64,000 nt of DNA, from assembly GCA_017450065.1 (NCBI GenBank), contig JAFSYI010000054.1, forward strand, positions 1 through 64,000, in the 5' to 3' direction. The notes below the pieces were generated by a model. That model saw only the letters and a program-made list of their open reading frames with translations, had not been told where the DNA came from and did not search any database. Position numbers and translations under genes: made by a program. This stretch comes from Lachnospiraceae bacterium (lineage in GTDB: Bacteria > Bacillota > Clostridia > Lachnospirales > Lachnospiraceae). This document shows, in pieces, positions 27,018 through 35,730 of the stretch. How positions within the stretch are numbered: position 1 is the first letter of the stretch; every line of letters begins with the position of its first letter.

Positions 27018-27767
27018 ATGGATTTTACAAGAGCCGAGCTTAAAGAGCAGGCAAAGGAACAGATGCAGGGGAAACTTGGCGGTCTGATCCTGGTTTATGT
27101 TGTTTTTATTGCCGTCACCGGTCTGGCCGGAGGGGTCGGTGCATTCATTCCTTTTGGCTCACTGGTAGTGAGCATTGTACTCAGTCCAGTGCTTTCAATG
27201 GGCTGGATAAAGACCTGTCTTAATGTTACTTACGGGGATGAGCCCAAGGTAGACACCCTGTTTGATGCATTTAAGAACAATCTGGGCAATACGATAGGAA
27301 CTGTGCTTCTGGTCGGATTATTCACATTTCTGTGGAGCCTTCTGTTCATAATTCCCGGTATAATCATGGGGCTCTCATATTCCCAGGCACTGTACATACT
27401 GGCTGAGAACCCCGAAATGAGTCCGATGGAATGTATCAGGGCAAGCAAGGAAATGATGCAGGGACGTAAGATGGATCTCTTTATTCTTCAGCTCTCATTC
27501 ATTCTCTGGGGTCTGCTCTGCATTGTTACATTCGGTATTGCTTCACTGTATGTGGCTCCTTACATGCAGCTTACAATAACCAATTTCTACCACAGGATCA
27601 AGGAAGGCGGCGATGGTACGGATCTTTACAAAGGAACGGCCGGAAGCGTTATTAACAAGGTGGAAGATGTGGCTTCGGAATTTGACGACGCGCTAAACAG
27701 CTTCTCCGACAAGGTTGAAGACGTTGCAGACAATATAGCAAACAAAATAGATGATGCCATTCACTGA
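27018..27767 (+). CDS. DUF975-family integral membrane protein
   Basis: 249 residues, function unknown. It begins with the soluble helix MDFTRAELKEQAKEQM typical of the family, then about six hydrophobic segments (LGGLILVYVVFIAV; IPFGSLVVSIVL; IGTVLLVGLFTF; LLFIIPGIIMGLSY; LFILQLSFILWGLL; and one more). The mid-protein motif NPEMSPMECIRASKEMMQG matches the conserved family pattern. The last 50 residues form an acidic amphipathic helix (VEDVASEFDD repeated as VEDVADNIAN). It is a single-gene unit with its own promoter, and ends at a terminator shared with the convergent nudix gene. Confidence 0.88.
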   Translation: MDFTRAELKEQAKEQMQGKLGGLILVYVVFIAVTGLAGGVGAFIPFGSLVVSIVLSPVLSMGWIKTCLNVTYGDEPKVDTLFDAFKNNLGNTIGTVLLVGLFTFLWSLLFIIPGIIMGLSYSQALYILAENPEMSPMECIRASKEMMQGRKMDLFILQLSFILWGLLCIVTFGIASLYVAPYMQLTITNFYHRIKEGGDGTDLYKGTAGSVINKVEDVASEFDDALNSFSDKVEDVADNIANKIDDAIH

Positions 27768-27813
27768 GAGATAACATCATCCCGTTAGAAACGTGTGCCG
27801 CCGGGCGCACAGG

Positions 27814-27846
27814 AAAAAAGGTGTCAGCTCTGCTGACACCTTTTTA
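27814..27846. terminator. Bidirectional terminator, DUF975 gene and nudix gene
   Basis: AAAAAAGGTGTCAGC-TCT-GCTGACACCTTTTTA forms a 14-15 bp symmetric stem with A and T tracts on both sides, serving both convergent genes. The nudix stop codon (27824-27826) lies inside the stem. Confidence 0.9.
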
Positions 27847-28387
27847 TATAACTCATTATCCCGGCTATCGTTTTGCCATCCACTATCTTTCCTTCAAATA
27901 TCATTCGGGAAAGCTCATCCGGAGTATATGCGCATACGTCTATGTACTCATCATCATCCAGATGCTGCTGTGTCTTCTTAAGATTCCTCGCAACGTAAAT
28001 ATCTATCTGCTCATTGCAGAAGGCCACCGTGGAATACATCGTCAGCAGAAAGCTTACATCTTCCTTCTCCGCATAATATCCGGTCTCCTCTTCAAGCTCG
28101 CGCCACGCGCATTCGTGCGTCGGTTCATCCGGGTAATCCCTTGCTCCTGCCGGTATTTCCAGCGTATACCGGTCAAGTGCATTCCTGTGCTGTCTTACCA
28201 TCAGTATCCTGCCATCATCAAGTACCGGTATAACCGCAGCCGCTCCCTTGTGCTTTATGAAATCAAAGTATTCCGTACGTCCGTCGGGAAGCTTCATTGT
28301 ATCGGAATAGAATTCAAGGATAGAGCCCTTATGCACCAGCCTGCGTTCAACCCTTTGAGCATGTTTTATTTCATCATTTTTTACCAT
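27824..28387 (-). CDS. Nudix hydrolase, ADP-ribose pyrophosphatase type
   Basis: 187 residues. Hydrolyses nucleoside diphosphate sugars, probably ADP-ribose to AMP and ribose 5-phosphate. The nudix box is at about residues 92-115 (PAGARDYPDEPTHECAWREL then EEETGY); the Gly-to-Glu spacing is six residues instead of the usual five, one more than consensus. The flanking RQHRNALDRYTLEIPAG and CNEQIDIYVA segments fit the ADPRase subfamily. It lies 15 bases after argS and its stop is inside the shared terminator stem. Confidence 0.9.
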   Translation of the reverse strand: MVKNDEIKHAQRVERRLVHKGSILEFYSDTMKLPDGRTEYFDFIKHKGAAAVIPVLDDGRILMVRQHRNALDRYTLEIPAGARDYPDEPTHECAWRELEEETGYYAEKEDVSFLLTMYSTVAFCNEQIDIYVARNLKKTQQHLDDDEYIDVCAYTPDELSRMIFEGKIVDGKTIAGIMSYIKRCQQS

Positions 28388-28402
28388 CTCCGTACTGCCT
28401 CC

Positions 28403-30169
28403 CTACATCTTCTCGGGAGCCTCAAAGCCCAGCAGGTCTATGCCTGTCTCAAGAAGCTCCTTTGTAAGCTTAAGCAGTGCTATCCATCCTTTCTGCCTGT
28501 CCTTATCCTCTTCATTCAGTATCCTGTTCTCATGGTAGAAGCTGTTGAAGGCATTGGCAGTATCATAAATATAGGCACATATCTTATGGGGGGCCAGATC
28601 GCTGTATGCCGATGCCACTACCTGGTTAAATCTTACAAGTTCAAGCATAAGCGTCTTTTCCGTCGGGTTGACCTCTGTATTGAGTTTTACACCGTCAATG
28701 CTGTTGCCCGCTTCTTTGTACTTGTTAAGGATCGACTTGATCCTTACTATGGTATACAGGATGTAAGGTCCCGTATTGCCTTCAAATGAGGTGAACTTGT
28801 CTATATCAAAGATATAATCCTTGGTCGCCTGGTTCGAAAGATCTCCGTACTTAACAGCCGCAAGAGCAACCATGGATGCTGTTTCTCTCGCTTCGTCTTC
28901 ATCAACCTCGTGATTGTCCCTTATCTTCTTAAACATCTCCTCGTTGATATCCTTAAGCAGGGTTTCAAGACGCATCACTCCGCCCTCACGGGTCTTAAAC
29001 GGCTTACCGTCCTTACCGTTCATGGTACCGAAGCCGAGGAATTCAAGGTCTGTTTCTTCCCTGACCACACCCGTCTTTTTCGCACATCTGAATACCTGTG
29101 TAAAATGCATTTCCTGACGCTTGTCGGCTATATAAAGCATTCTGTCCGGATCGATCTCTTTACGGCGTCCCGCAATAGTAGCCAGATCTGTCGTCGTATA
29201 CAGTGCCGCTCCGTCTGATTTAAGTATCATGCAGGGAGGCATTTCCTTGGTGTCGCTGTCTTCTCTGATATCCACAACAAGAGCGCCCTCACTCTCATAA
29301 GCGAAGCCGCCGTCTTTCATTTTCTGTACCATACCGGCAATATAAGGCTTCGCATCGGATTCACCCTTCCACAGGTCAAAGGATACATTGAGCTTCTCGT
29401 AATTCCTCTTAAGATCCGGTATCGAAACATTCATTATATGCTTCCACAGGGCTGTTCTTCCCCTGTCTCCCATCTGAAGCATATAAGTATCATTCATAGC
29501 TTCATCCTTATAAGCCTCATCCTCCTTGGATCTTGCAGAGGCTGAAGGATATATCTCTTCAAGTTCCGAAAGCGTAAAGGGTGCTTCCTCAGGATATTCG
29601 CCCTTATAATCCTCATCAAAATACGGAAGTCCGGGATTACGGTGCCTTACCTCAGTCATGATAAGTCCCATCTGAAGACCCCAGTCGCCAAGATGGATAT
29701 CTCCGATAACCTCATCACCCATATATCTGCATATACGTTTTACAGCCTCTCCTATTATGGCCGAGCGCAGATGCCCGACATGAAGCGGCTTGGCCACATT
29801 AGGTCCGCCGTAATCTATGACCGTCTTCTTTTTTACATCCGGCATCTCCAGTCCGAACCGGTCCGCAGAGCTCATCCTGTTTAGGTATTCCGTAAGAAAA
29901 GAAGCCTTCACCTTAAGATTTAAGAAGCCCGGAGCAGCAGCATCCACTTCCTCAAACACTTCACTTCCTTCAAGGGCAGCTGCAACATCCCCTGCTATCA
30001 TTATCGGTGCCTTCTTATATTCCCTGGCGGCAGCCATAGCTCCGTTGCACTGATACTCGCACAGATCGGGGCGGTTGCTGAGCGTGACTTTTCCGTATTT
30101 CTCATCATAACCTGCGCCTGCAAATGCCTCTGCTACCAGCTGTGATATCTCATCCATTATTGTTTTCAT
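28403..30169 (-). CDS. argS: Arginyl-tRNA synthetase
   Basis: 588-residue class I synthetase charging tRNA-Arg. The N-terminal additional domain (SNRPDLCEYQCNGAM) precedes the HIGH-type motif HVGHLRS in the segment PNVAKPLHVGHLRSAIIG. The KMSKS region is degenerate as usual for ArgS (GKPFKTREGG). The C-terminal DALR anticodon domain runs from NTGPYILYT to the end, with FYHENRIL. Cotranscription with the zinc-ribbon gene (17 bases upstream) and the nudix gene is likely. Confidence 0.97.
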   Translation of the reverse strand: MKTIMDEISQLVAEAFAGAGYDEKYGKVTLSNRPDLCEYQCNGAMAAAREYKKAPIMIAGDVAAALEGSEVFEEVDAAAPGFLNLKVKASFLTEYLNRMSSADRFGLEMPDVKKKTVIDYGGPNVAKPLHVGHLRSAIIGEAVKRICRYMGDEVIGDIHLGDWGLQMGLIMTEVRHRNPGLPYFDEDYKGEYPEEAPFTLSELEEIYPSASARSKEDEAYKDEAMNDTYMLQMGDRGRTALWKHIMNVSIPDLKRNYEKLNVSFDLWKGESDAKPYIAGMVQKMKDGGFAYESEGALVVDIREDSDTKEMPPCMILKSDGAALYTTTDLATIAGRRKEIDPDRMLYIADKRQEMHFTQVFRCAKKTGVVREETDLEFLGFGTMNGKDGKPFKTREGGVMRLETLLKDINEEMFKKIRDNHEVDEDEARETASMVALAAVKYGDLSNQATKDYIFDIDKFTSFEGNTGPYILYTIVRIKSILNKYKEAGNSIDGVKLNTEVNPTEKTLMLELVRFNQVVASAYSDLAPHKICAYIYDTANAFNSFYHENRILNEEDKDRQKGWIALLKLTKELLETGIDLLGFEAPEKM

Positions 30170-30186
30170 AATACACTTTACTTCCT

Positions 30187-32034
30187 TTACTGCTTACTGT
30201 CTTTTTCTTTATCTGTTTCATCTGTAATTTTAACCGTGCTGTTTTCCATACCGCTTCCGGTGCTTTTTTCCGTTGTCTTTTCCGCACTGCTCCCGGTGCT
30301 TTTTTCCGTTGTCTTTCCCGTACCGCTTCCCGTACTTTTTTCTGTGGTCTGTACCGTATCCTTCTTTTCCGTATTTACACTGCCGGATTCTTTTTGGGAG
30401 TTCTCCACCGTCTTACCGTCCGTCTGATCCTGCTTCCGTTCATCTTTCTCTGTAGTATCTGTCATTACCTGCGTTTTAGAACCGGTATCTTTACCTGAGA
30501 TATTCTCCGTTTTCTTTCCGGGCGTTTCCGGACTGTCCGTATCATCAACGGCCCTGCGCTTCATTTTAACGGGGAAGGTCATTTCATAATTGCCCATAAC
30601 AAGCGATGAACCGTCTTCCGATGTCAGAGTAAGCACATCCTCCTCTATCACTGCGTCCATTCCGGTCTCACCTATATACAGTCTTCCGTCTTCCACCCGG
30701 TACGGAACCGGCTTATCCATACCCGCATTTTTAAGCAGGGTATCAAGGGCCTCCCTGAAATTAAGCTGCTTCTTTATTGAATCTTTGATCCCGGATGCGC
30801 CATACATATACTTTATCCAGTTGGATACTTCCGAGTCTGTAAGTCCTTCCACTCCTAACCCGTTGTTTACGGCATCTACAGCAAGATCGAGGATCTTATC
30901 AACGTACTCATCCAGTGCATCGTAATCCACCGACACATTTATGGTCTTATCTTCTTTTATGTCAAACCGGAAGACAATAGGGATCTTCATCTTTGAAAGA
31001 TCAACAGTGAATCCCCTGGCCTTGATAAACTCCTCAACCTCTTTATGGGCATCATATTCATATGCCCACATACCCACAAGCTGATCGGCTACCGCAGCAT
31101 TGCACTTAAGTATGTTCTCCTGTGCACGGCTGTAGTATCTTTCATCCTCTTCAATGACCTCTTTATATCCATCGATAGCCTCACTGTACTTACCGTGCAT
31201 GAAGCTCTTCTCTGCCCTATCGAAAGCACGGCGGCTGTCGTTGATACGTTCTATCCTTGCACTTAATTCCTCGAATTCGACGCTGTCCTCAAGAACGTTT
31301 CCCGCAAGCACGTCATATTCAGCCATAACCTCATCGTAAGTAATCTCTTCTCTGATATAATCATCGCAGAGCTTTCGTGCCCTCTCTATCATGGACACCT
31401 TGACTTCTTCCTTCTTTTCTTCTGTGGGAAGCTTCTCATACAGCTCTGTAACCGTAACTATATCCTCTGTCTCAATCGCTTCATCTATCTTATCGGAAGG
31501 ACGTTCTACCAGAATATACCAGGCTCCGAAACCTGCGGCAATAAGGATCAGTATAATCCTGACCGCAAGAGGCAGCTTACCCTTCTTACCTGAATCGCCG
31601 GTATCTGCCGTATACGTTTCCGTATAGGTATCCGGTCTGTATGAAGCCGCAGGGATCCTCTCGTCTGCATATTCTTTACTCTCTGTCTGTCCGTTGCCGT
31701 CCGGTGAACCTTCGGGAAATGTCCCGGCAGTATCTCTTTCCACAGCCTTATCACGCTGCTCGAACATTTCACGGACAGTAGCCTCTATCGGATCATCCGA
31801 TGCCGCCTGACCTGATAACGTGTATGCTGAAGAAACCGCCTTGTTTCCCGAGGAAACGCTGTCAGCCTTCTCCCACTCATACAGGTTCTTACCCTCTCTG
31901 AGACGTTCCTTATCCTTTTCTATCAGTATATCCAGGGCCGAACGGACATTGTTATTAAGACGCGAACCGCACATATAGCAGGCATAGTCATCATCTGCCA
32001 CTCTGGTTCCGCATTTAGGACAAAACATAGACAC
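30187..32034 (-). CDS. Zinc-ribbon membrane protein with extracellular helical region and Ser/Thr/Lys repeats
   Basis: 615 residues, function unknown. The N-terminal zinc ribbon is CPKCG...CYMCGSRL (residues about 5-26). A Ser/Glu/Gly linker leads to a transmembrane span near 158-180 (LPLAVRIILILIAAGFGAW). The outside part has helical segments (about 190-320) and a mixed alpha/beta domain to about 500, then a low-complexity tail of Thr, Ser, Glu and Lys. The tail holds three 12-residue units of the TEKSTGSGTGKT kind, encoded by three 36-bp tandem repeats around 30250-30350. It shares its plan with 17687-18928. Operon position: after the GGDEF gene, before argS. Confidence 0.8.
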   Translation of the reverse strand: MSMFCPKCGTRVADDDYACYMCGSRLNNNVRSALDILIEKDKERLREGKNLYEWEKADSVSSGNKAVSSAYTLSGQAASDDPIEATVREMFEQRDKAVERDTAGTFPEGSPDGNGQTESKEYADERIPAASYRPDTYTETYTADTGDSGKKGKLPLAVRIILILIAAGFGAWYILVERPSDKIDEAIETEDIVTVTELYEKLPTEEKKEEVKVSMIERARKLCDDYIREEITYDEVMAEYDVLAGNVLEDSVEFEELSARIERINDSRRAFDRAEKSFMHGKYSEAIDGYKEVIEEDERYYSRAQENILKCNAAVADQLVGMWAYEYDAHKEVEEFIKARGFTVDLSKMKIPIVFRFDIKEDKTINVSVDYDALDEYVDKILDLAVDAVNNGLGVEGLTDSEVSNWIKYMYGASGIKDSIKKQLNFREALDTLLKNAGMDKPVPYRVEDGRLYIGETGMDAVIEEDVLTLTSEDGSSLVMGNYEMTFPVKMKRRAVDDTDSPETPGKKTENISGKDTGSKTQVMTDTTEKDERKQDQTDGKTVENSQKESGSVNTEKKDTVQTTEKSTGSGTGKTTEKSTGSSAEKTTEKSTGSGMENSTVKITDETDKEKDSKQ

Positions 32035-32057
32035 CTCCTCTTTAACTAAGGCATTGC

Positions 32058-33056
32058 TTATCTTAAGTCATCTTCCTCTTCAGCTTTCATCATCCTCTTG
32101 TATTCATACATATTCTCATCGGCACGCTTCAAAGTATCTTCGATACCGCAGTCACTGTCCCTGTCATATATTGCATATCCTATTGCAGCACTTGTTCTCT
32201 CCCATGGCTCGAGCTCCTCCTCCTTAAGGCTGTGCTCAACACAGGCTCTGAACTGTTCAACATTCTTTTCTATATTCTGAAGATCGCGGTTCTCTGTCAC
32301 AACGACAAATTCATCACCGCCTATACGGAATACGGGAGATCGCTTGAATATGGAGCAAAGGGTATCGCACAGGTTACATATGACCCTGTCTCCTTTTTCA
32401 TGCCCATAGGTATCGTTTATCGTCTTAAGATCATTCATATCCACCATGACGATACCGATCTTATCGCGTCCGGACATTATCCTCTCGTTGATCTTGGCAA
32501 CCTCCGCATCATAGCTTCTCTTGTTTCTGATACCGGTAAGGGCATCCCTGTTGGCTTCCTCGAACATTATGGCTGCATGTTCTCTCGTGGAAAGCAGCTC
32601 CTGTTTTGTCGCAAACAGGTTCTCTACCTGCTCGTTAAGATCTCTCTCCATCTTCTTCATCGCTTCGGACAGCGCTTCGATCTCATCACCTGTTTTTATA
32701 TCAAGCGCGGCAAAATCATTCCTCTCTACTTCACCCAGTTCCATTTCGCCTTCTTTTTCGGAAAACACACTGTACGAGGACGCAACAGATGCCATACGGT
32801 TTATGGGACTTACTATCATCCTGTCCACAAGGAACATACTTGCCACCGTAAGCACCAGCATAAGGCATACCGATACTATACTGTAAACCATCACATAATG
32901 CCTCAGGATCATGGTAATATCATCGGCAGAAGTTACAGGCTGTCCGTTTCTTGCCTGCTGTTCGAAATAACTGTACAGCCCAAATACGGCAAGGCAGTAC
33001 AATACCATTATTCCTCCCATAAAGGCTGCGGTTCTTCTTCTGAGTGAAAGCTTCAT
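32058..33056 (-). CDS. Membrane HAMP-GGDEF diguanylate cyclase
   Basis: 332 residues. Two transmembrane helices (about 8-28 and 58-78) flank a very short outside loop of about 28 residues. A HAMP-like linker (RMIVSPINRMASV) and coiled coil lead to the GGDEF domain (about 165-325) with FRIGGDEFVVV intact, plus NRDALTGIRNKR, DMNDLKTINDTYGH and RADENMYEYKR. It should make c-di-GMP. No RxxD inhibitory site precedes the GGDEF motif. The gene overlaps the upstream antiporter gene by 4 bases (ATGA), so the two are coupled. Confidence 0.93.
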   Translation of the reverse strand: MKLSLRRRTAAFMGGIMVLYCLAVFGLYSYFEQQARNGQPVTSADDITMILRHYVMVYSIVSVCLMLVLTVASMFLVDRMIVSPINRMASVASSYSVFSEKEGEMELGEVERNDFAALDIKTGDEIEALSEAMKKMERDLNEQVENLFATKQELLSTREHAAIMFEEANRDALTGIRNKRSYDAEVAKINERIMSGRDKIGIVMVDMNDLKTINDTYGHEKGDRVICNLCDTLCSIFKRSPVFRIGGDEFVVVTENRDLQNIEKNVEQFRACVEHSLKEEELEPWERTSAAIGYAIYDRDSDCGIEDTLKRADENMYEYKRMMKAEEEDDLR

Positions 33057-34588
33057 AACTCTGCCTGAGCCTCCTTAAGATGAATGCGGTTTATTACAAA
33101 AATAGCACCTATCATCAGCACAATACCCAGCGGAAGGCAGATGATCCAGTTCCTTACAAAACCGGTTATTATATATGCAACAAAGGAAACACCGGCTGTT
33201 GTAAGCGCATATGGAAGCTGGGTGGATACATGTCTTATATGGTCACACTGCGCACCTGCGCTGGCCATGATGGTCGTATCGGAGATCGGTGAACAGTGGT
33301 CTCCGCAGACAGCACCGGCCATACAGGCCGATATTGCAATTATCATAAGCTCATTGGACAGATCTCCGCCAAACACTTTAACCACTATCGGAATAAGTAT
33401 TCCGAAGGTGCCCCATGAGGTTCCCGTAGCAAAAGCAAGGAAGGTACCGATAACAAACACTATGGCGGGAAGCATGCTCATAAGAGCGTGTTTGTCAGCT
33501 ATGGCCGATACCAGGCCGCCTACATAATTTGCCGCTCCCAGCGAATCCGTCATGGCCTTGAGCGTCCATGCAAATGTCAGTATAAGGATTGCCGGAACCA
33601 TACTCTTAAAGCCTTCCGGTATGGCATTCATACATTCATTAAATGTAAGCACCCGGGTAACCAGCATGAAGATCATCGTTATGATAAGGGCAATGACCGA
33701 ACCGTATACAAGACCCACAGAAGCATCGGAATTGGAAAATGCATCCACAAAGGTCTCACCGCTAAAGAAGCCGCCCGTATATATCATCCCGATAATACAT
33801 GCAACTATAAGAACAACTATAGGGAACACAAGATGTATTACCTTCCCTTTTGTGGAAACAGGCGGATTAGGCTGATCCTCTGCCCCTGTAAGGCTCGGAT
33901 GTTCACCTATCTGCGGTTCCTTTATCCTCATCTGCTCCTCTGCCTTTCTCATCGGACCATAGTCAGCCCTGGAAAAAGTAATGGTCAACAGCATAACCAG
34001 CGTAAGTATCGCATAGAAATTATAAGGAATGGCTCTTATAAAGAGTGTAAGGCCGTTCGCTCCATCCACGAAACCGGTCACGGCTGCTGCCCATGAGGAA
34101 ATCGGAGCGATTATACATACCGGAGCTGCCGTTGCATCGATAAGATATGCCAGCTTCTCCCTCGATATACTATGCTTGTCAGTCAGCGGTCTCATTACGG
34201 ACCCCACCGTCAGACAGTTAAAATAGTCATCTATGAAAATAAGTACTCCAAGCACTATGGTAGCTATCTGGGCTCCTGTTTTGGTCTTAACATGCTCTAC
34301 CGACCATTTACCGAAGGCCGCGGAACCTCCCGCCCTGTTCATAAGCATCACCATACTTCCCAGCACCACGAGGAAGATAAGTATTCCGACATTCCAGCTG
34401 TCTGACAGCTGTGCTATCATACCGTCAACAAATACATGCTCCATTGTCCCCGTGAAGCTGAAGCCCGAATAAAGCATGCCTCCGGCCAGTATTCCTATAA
34501 ACAGCGAAGAGTATACTTCCTTTGTTATAAGTGCCAGTGCTATGGCTATGACCGGTGGCAGCAGTGCCCAAAAAGTGTTGGTAAACAT
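33053..34588 (-). CDS. Na+/H+ antiporter, NhaC family
   Basis: 511 residues with about 11-12 membrane spans. Family signature near residue 400: GAVCGDHCSPISDTTIMASAGAQC. Also IDDYFNCLTVGSVMRP near 110 and a TGTSWGTFGILIPI segment. It exchanges sodium (or another solute) for protons across the membrane; related members carry amino acids, so the exact substrate is uncertain. First gene of a five-gene operon through the nudix hydrolase, with promoter at 34692-34720 and a large leader hairpin. Confidence 0.92.
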   Translation of the reverse strand: MFTNTFWALLPPVIAIALALITKEVYSSLFIGILAGGMLYSGFSFTGTMEHVFVDGMIAQLSDSWNVGILIFLVVLGSMVMLMNRAGGSAAFGKWSVEHVKTKTGAQIATIVLGVLIFIDDYFNCLTVGSVMRPLTDKHSISREKLAYLIDATAAPVCIIAPISSWAAAVTGFVDGANGLTLFIRAIPYNFYAILTLVMLLTITFSRADYGPMRKAEEQMRIKEPQIGEHPSLTGAEDQPNPPVSTKGKVIHLVFPIVVLIVACIIGMIYTGGFFSGETFVDAFSNSDASVGLVYGSVIALIITMIFMLVTRVLTFNECMNAIPEGFKSMVPAILILTFAWTLKAMTDSLGAANYVGGLVSAIADKHALMSMLPAIVFVIGTFLAFATGTSWGTFGILIPIVVKVFGGDLSNELMIIAISACMAGAVCGDHCSPISDTTIMASAGAQCDHIRHVSTQLPYALTTAGVSFVAYIITGFVRNWIICLPLGIVLMIGAIFVINRIHLKEAQAEL

Positions 34589-34608
34589 CTTGATCCCTCC
34601 CTGATATA

Positions 34609-34658
34609 TTTATAAAATATGCCTCTTTCATGCAAGCATAAGAGTCATATTTTATAAA
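34609..34658 (-). promoter_or_regulatory. Large leader inverted repeat before the antiporter gene
   Basis: TTTATAAAATATG (34609-34621) and CATATTTTATAAA (34646-34658) form a perfect 13-bp inverted repeat. Inside it CTCTT/AAGAG extends the stem after one mismatch. It lies between the promoter and the GGGAGGG ribosome site and ends 9 bases before the site. Operator or attenuating leader, inferred. Confidence 0.6.
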
Positions 34659-34691
34659 TCTATGTGCCGTTATGAATAGTATATACATATT

Positions 34692-34720
34692 AATATACCT
34701 AATATGGAACTTTCTTGCAA
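34692..34720 (-). promoter_or_regulatory. Promoter for antiporter-GGDEF-argS operon
   Basis: TTGCAA (34715-34720), 17-base spacer, TATATT (34692-34697) on the minus strand, followed by a leader of about 95 bases containing the 13-bp inverted repeat. Confidence 0.6.
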
Positions 34721-34763
34721 GATATCAAAATACAGAAACATGGTAAGTCCCTGTCAGAACGCG

Positions 34764-34808
34764 CAAAAAAACGCCCTGCAGAATATTCCCGATATCCCGG
34801 CAGGACGT
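34764..34808 (-). terminator. Rho-independent terminator after the 75-residue gene
   Basis: Stem ACGTCCTGC / GCAGGGCGT (one U-G pair) with a 20-base loop, followed on the minus strand by seven T residues. It supports transcription of the small gene just upstream. Confidence 0.8.
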
Positions 34809-34827
34809 TATTCCTCTGTTAAATTAT

Positions 34828-35055
34828 TCATGCTTTTGCTTCGAAGAAGCAGCCCATCTGCCGAAACCCTTCTTCCTCCTCCTTTTTCAGTAGTAATTCA
34901 TCATATACAGATCTTCTTTTCTTACCGCTGCCATCCTTATCTCTGCCCCTGTTGCCATACAGGTTCTTATGCGGCATCGCTGCCACAACGGCCGGTATGT
35001 CGGGCGGAGCGGGCGGTGGCGGAAGCTCATAAGCAACGCCTACCATATTGATCAT
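34828..35055 (-). CDS. Small Pro-rich/charged protein of unknown function (75 aa)
   Basis: Not recognised. It reads MINMVGVAYELPPPPAPP, then a neutral stretch, a basic segment (GKKRRSVYDELLLKK), EEEE, and an end with one Cys (QMGCFFEAKA). A near-perfect ribosome site GGAGGTGATC lies directly before the ATG at 35055, and a strong terminator follows the stop, so it is probably a real gene. An upstream minus-strand frame (35258-35052, GTG start, weak ribosome site) ends in an ATGA overlap with this start. It lies next to the double-glycine peptide gene and may belong to the same system. Confidence 0.65.
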   Translation of the reverse strand: MINMVGVAYELPPPPAPPDIPAVVAAMPHKNLYGNRGRDKDGSGKKRRSVYDELLLKKEEEEGFRQMGCFFEAKA

Positions 35056-35195
35056 GCGATCACCTCCCTCGTGCATATTCCGCTTCTCTTTCTATAGTAT
35101 ATATCGGCTTTTTCCGTGTATTCTAAAGACCGGGAGAGCATCGGAAGCACATTGTTCCATATTCCGGCGGCGCAAACGGCACAGTATACAGCGTA

Positions 35196-35253
35196 CATCT
35201 GAATGTGGGCCGGCACACATTCAGATGAGCCGGAAGAAATATCTCCCGGCTCA
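35196..35253. other. Two adjacent perfect hairpins between the small genes
   Basis: CATCTGAATGTG / CACATTCAGATG (12 bp, 8-base loop, 35196-35227) and TGAGCCGG / CCGGCTCA (8 bp, 35226-35253). No T-tract follows on the minus strand, so they may be processing, stabilising or weak termination elements after the double-glycine peptide gene. Confidence 0.6.
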
Positions 35254-35284
35254 GCCACATTTCTTTTTCTGTTGAATACACTTT

Positions 35285-35569
35285 CTACAGCATGCCCTTA
35301 AGTTCATTAACATCAAGGGTTCTCATCCACCACTCGGGATTACCCGTATAAGCCCAGTTCTGAGCCAGAGTATTCCATTCCTGTGCCGTAAAAGTACCTA
35401 CATTGCCTGACTTATCCGTAAAGGTGCGGTTCCCCATTGCATCTATCGTCAGGTAGCCGCGCATTGCCTGTTCCTTTCTTTCGCGCTCTCTGCGCTCATC
35501 CTCTTCACTCCAGCCTCCGCTTATCTGTTCAAGCTCCTGTTCAGTGAGTTTCTTTTCTATATCTGCCAT
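35285..35569 (-). CDS. Double-glycine leader peptide (bacteriocin/RiPP or signal precursor)
   Basis: 94 residues. The leader MADIEKKLTEQELEQISGG fits the GG-leader consensus at every key place: Leu -12, Glu -8, Leu -7, Ile -4, Gly -2, Gly -1. A C39-peptidase ABC transporter would cut after Gly19 and leave a 75-residue core starting WSEEDERRERER. The core has no Cys, is charged at its start and Trp-rich near the end (QEWNTLAQNW, PEWWMRTLD). The ribosome site GGAGG lies 8 bases before the ATG at 35569; an upstream in-frame ATG (35584) overlaps that site and is rejected. No transporter or modification enzyme is in the window, so class II bacteriocin, RiPP or cell-cell signal all remain possible. 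Confidence 0.8.
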   Translation of the reverse strand: MADIEKKLTEQELEQISGGWSEEDERRERERKEQAMRGYLTIDAMGNRTFTDKSGNVGTFTAQEWNTLAQNWAYTGNPEWWMRTLDVNELKGML

Positions 35570-35730
35570 TGTCTTTTCCTCCATTCTGAATAATTACATT
35601 ACTGTTTAATTCCGTATACCTGTTTTGTTTTGCTTAATTCAGTTCTTATATTCAGGATATTTTTTGTTTTCTTACAACTGTTTATACGCAGGGGAAAATT
35701 TTCTGGCACATAAGATCACAGTTAATCTTC

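Noticed and set aside
34704..35051. 115-codon plus-strand frame opposite the 75-residue gene
   Set aside because: No ribosome site, and it crosses the minus-strand terminator; the minus-strand gene has both ribosome site and terminator.
35052..35258. 68-codon minus-strand frame ending in an ATGA overlap with the 75-residue gene
   Set aside because: It begins with GTG lacking a ribosome site and spans two perfect hairpins; the overlap is suggestive but not enough to call a gene.
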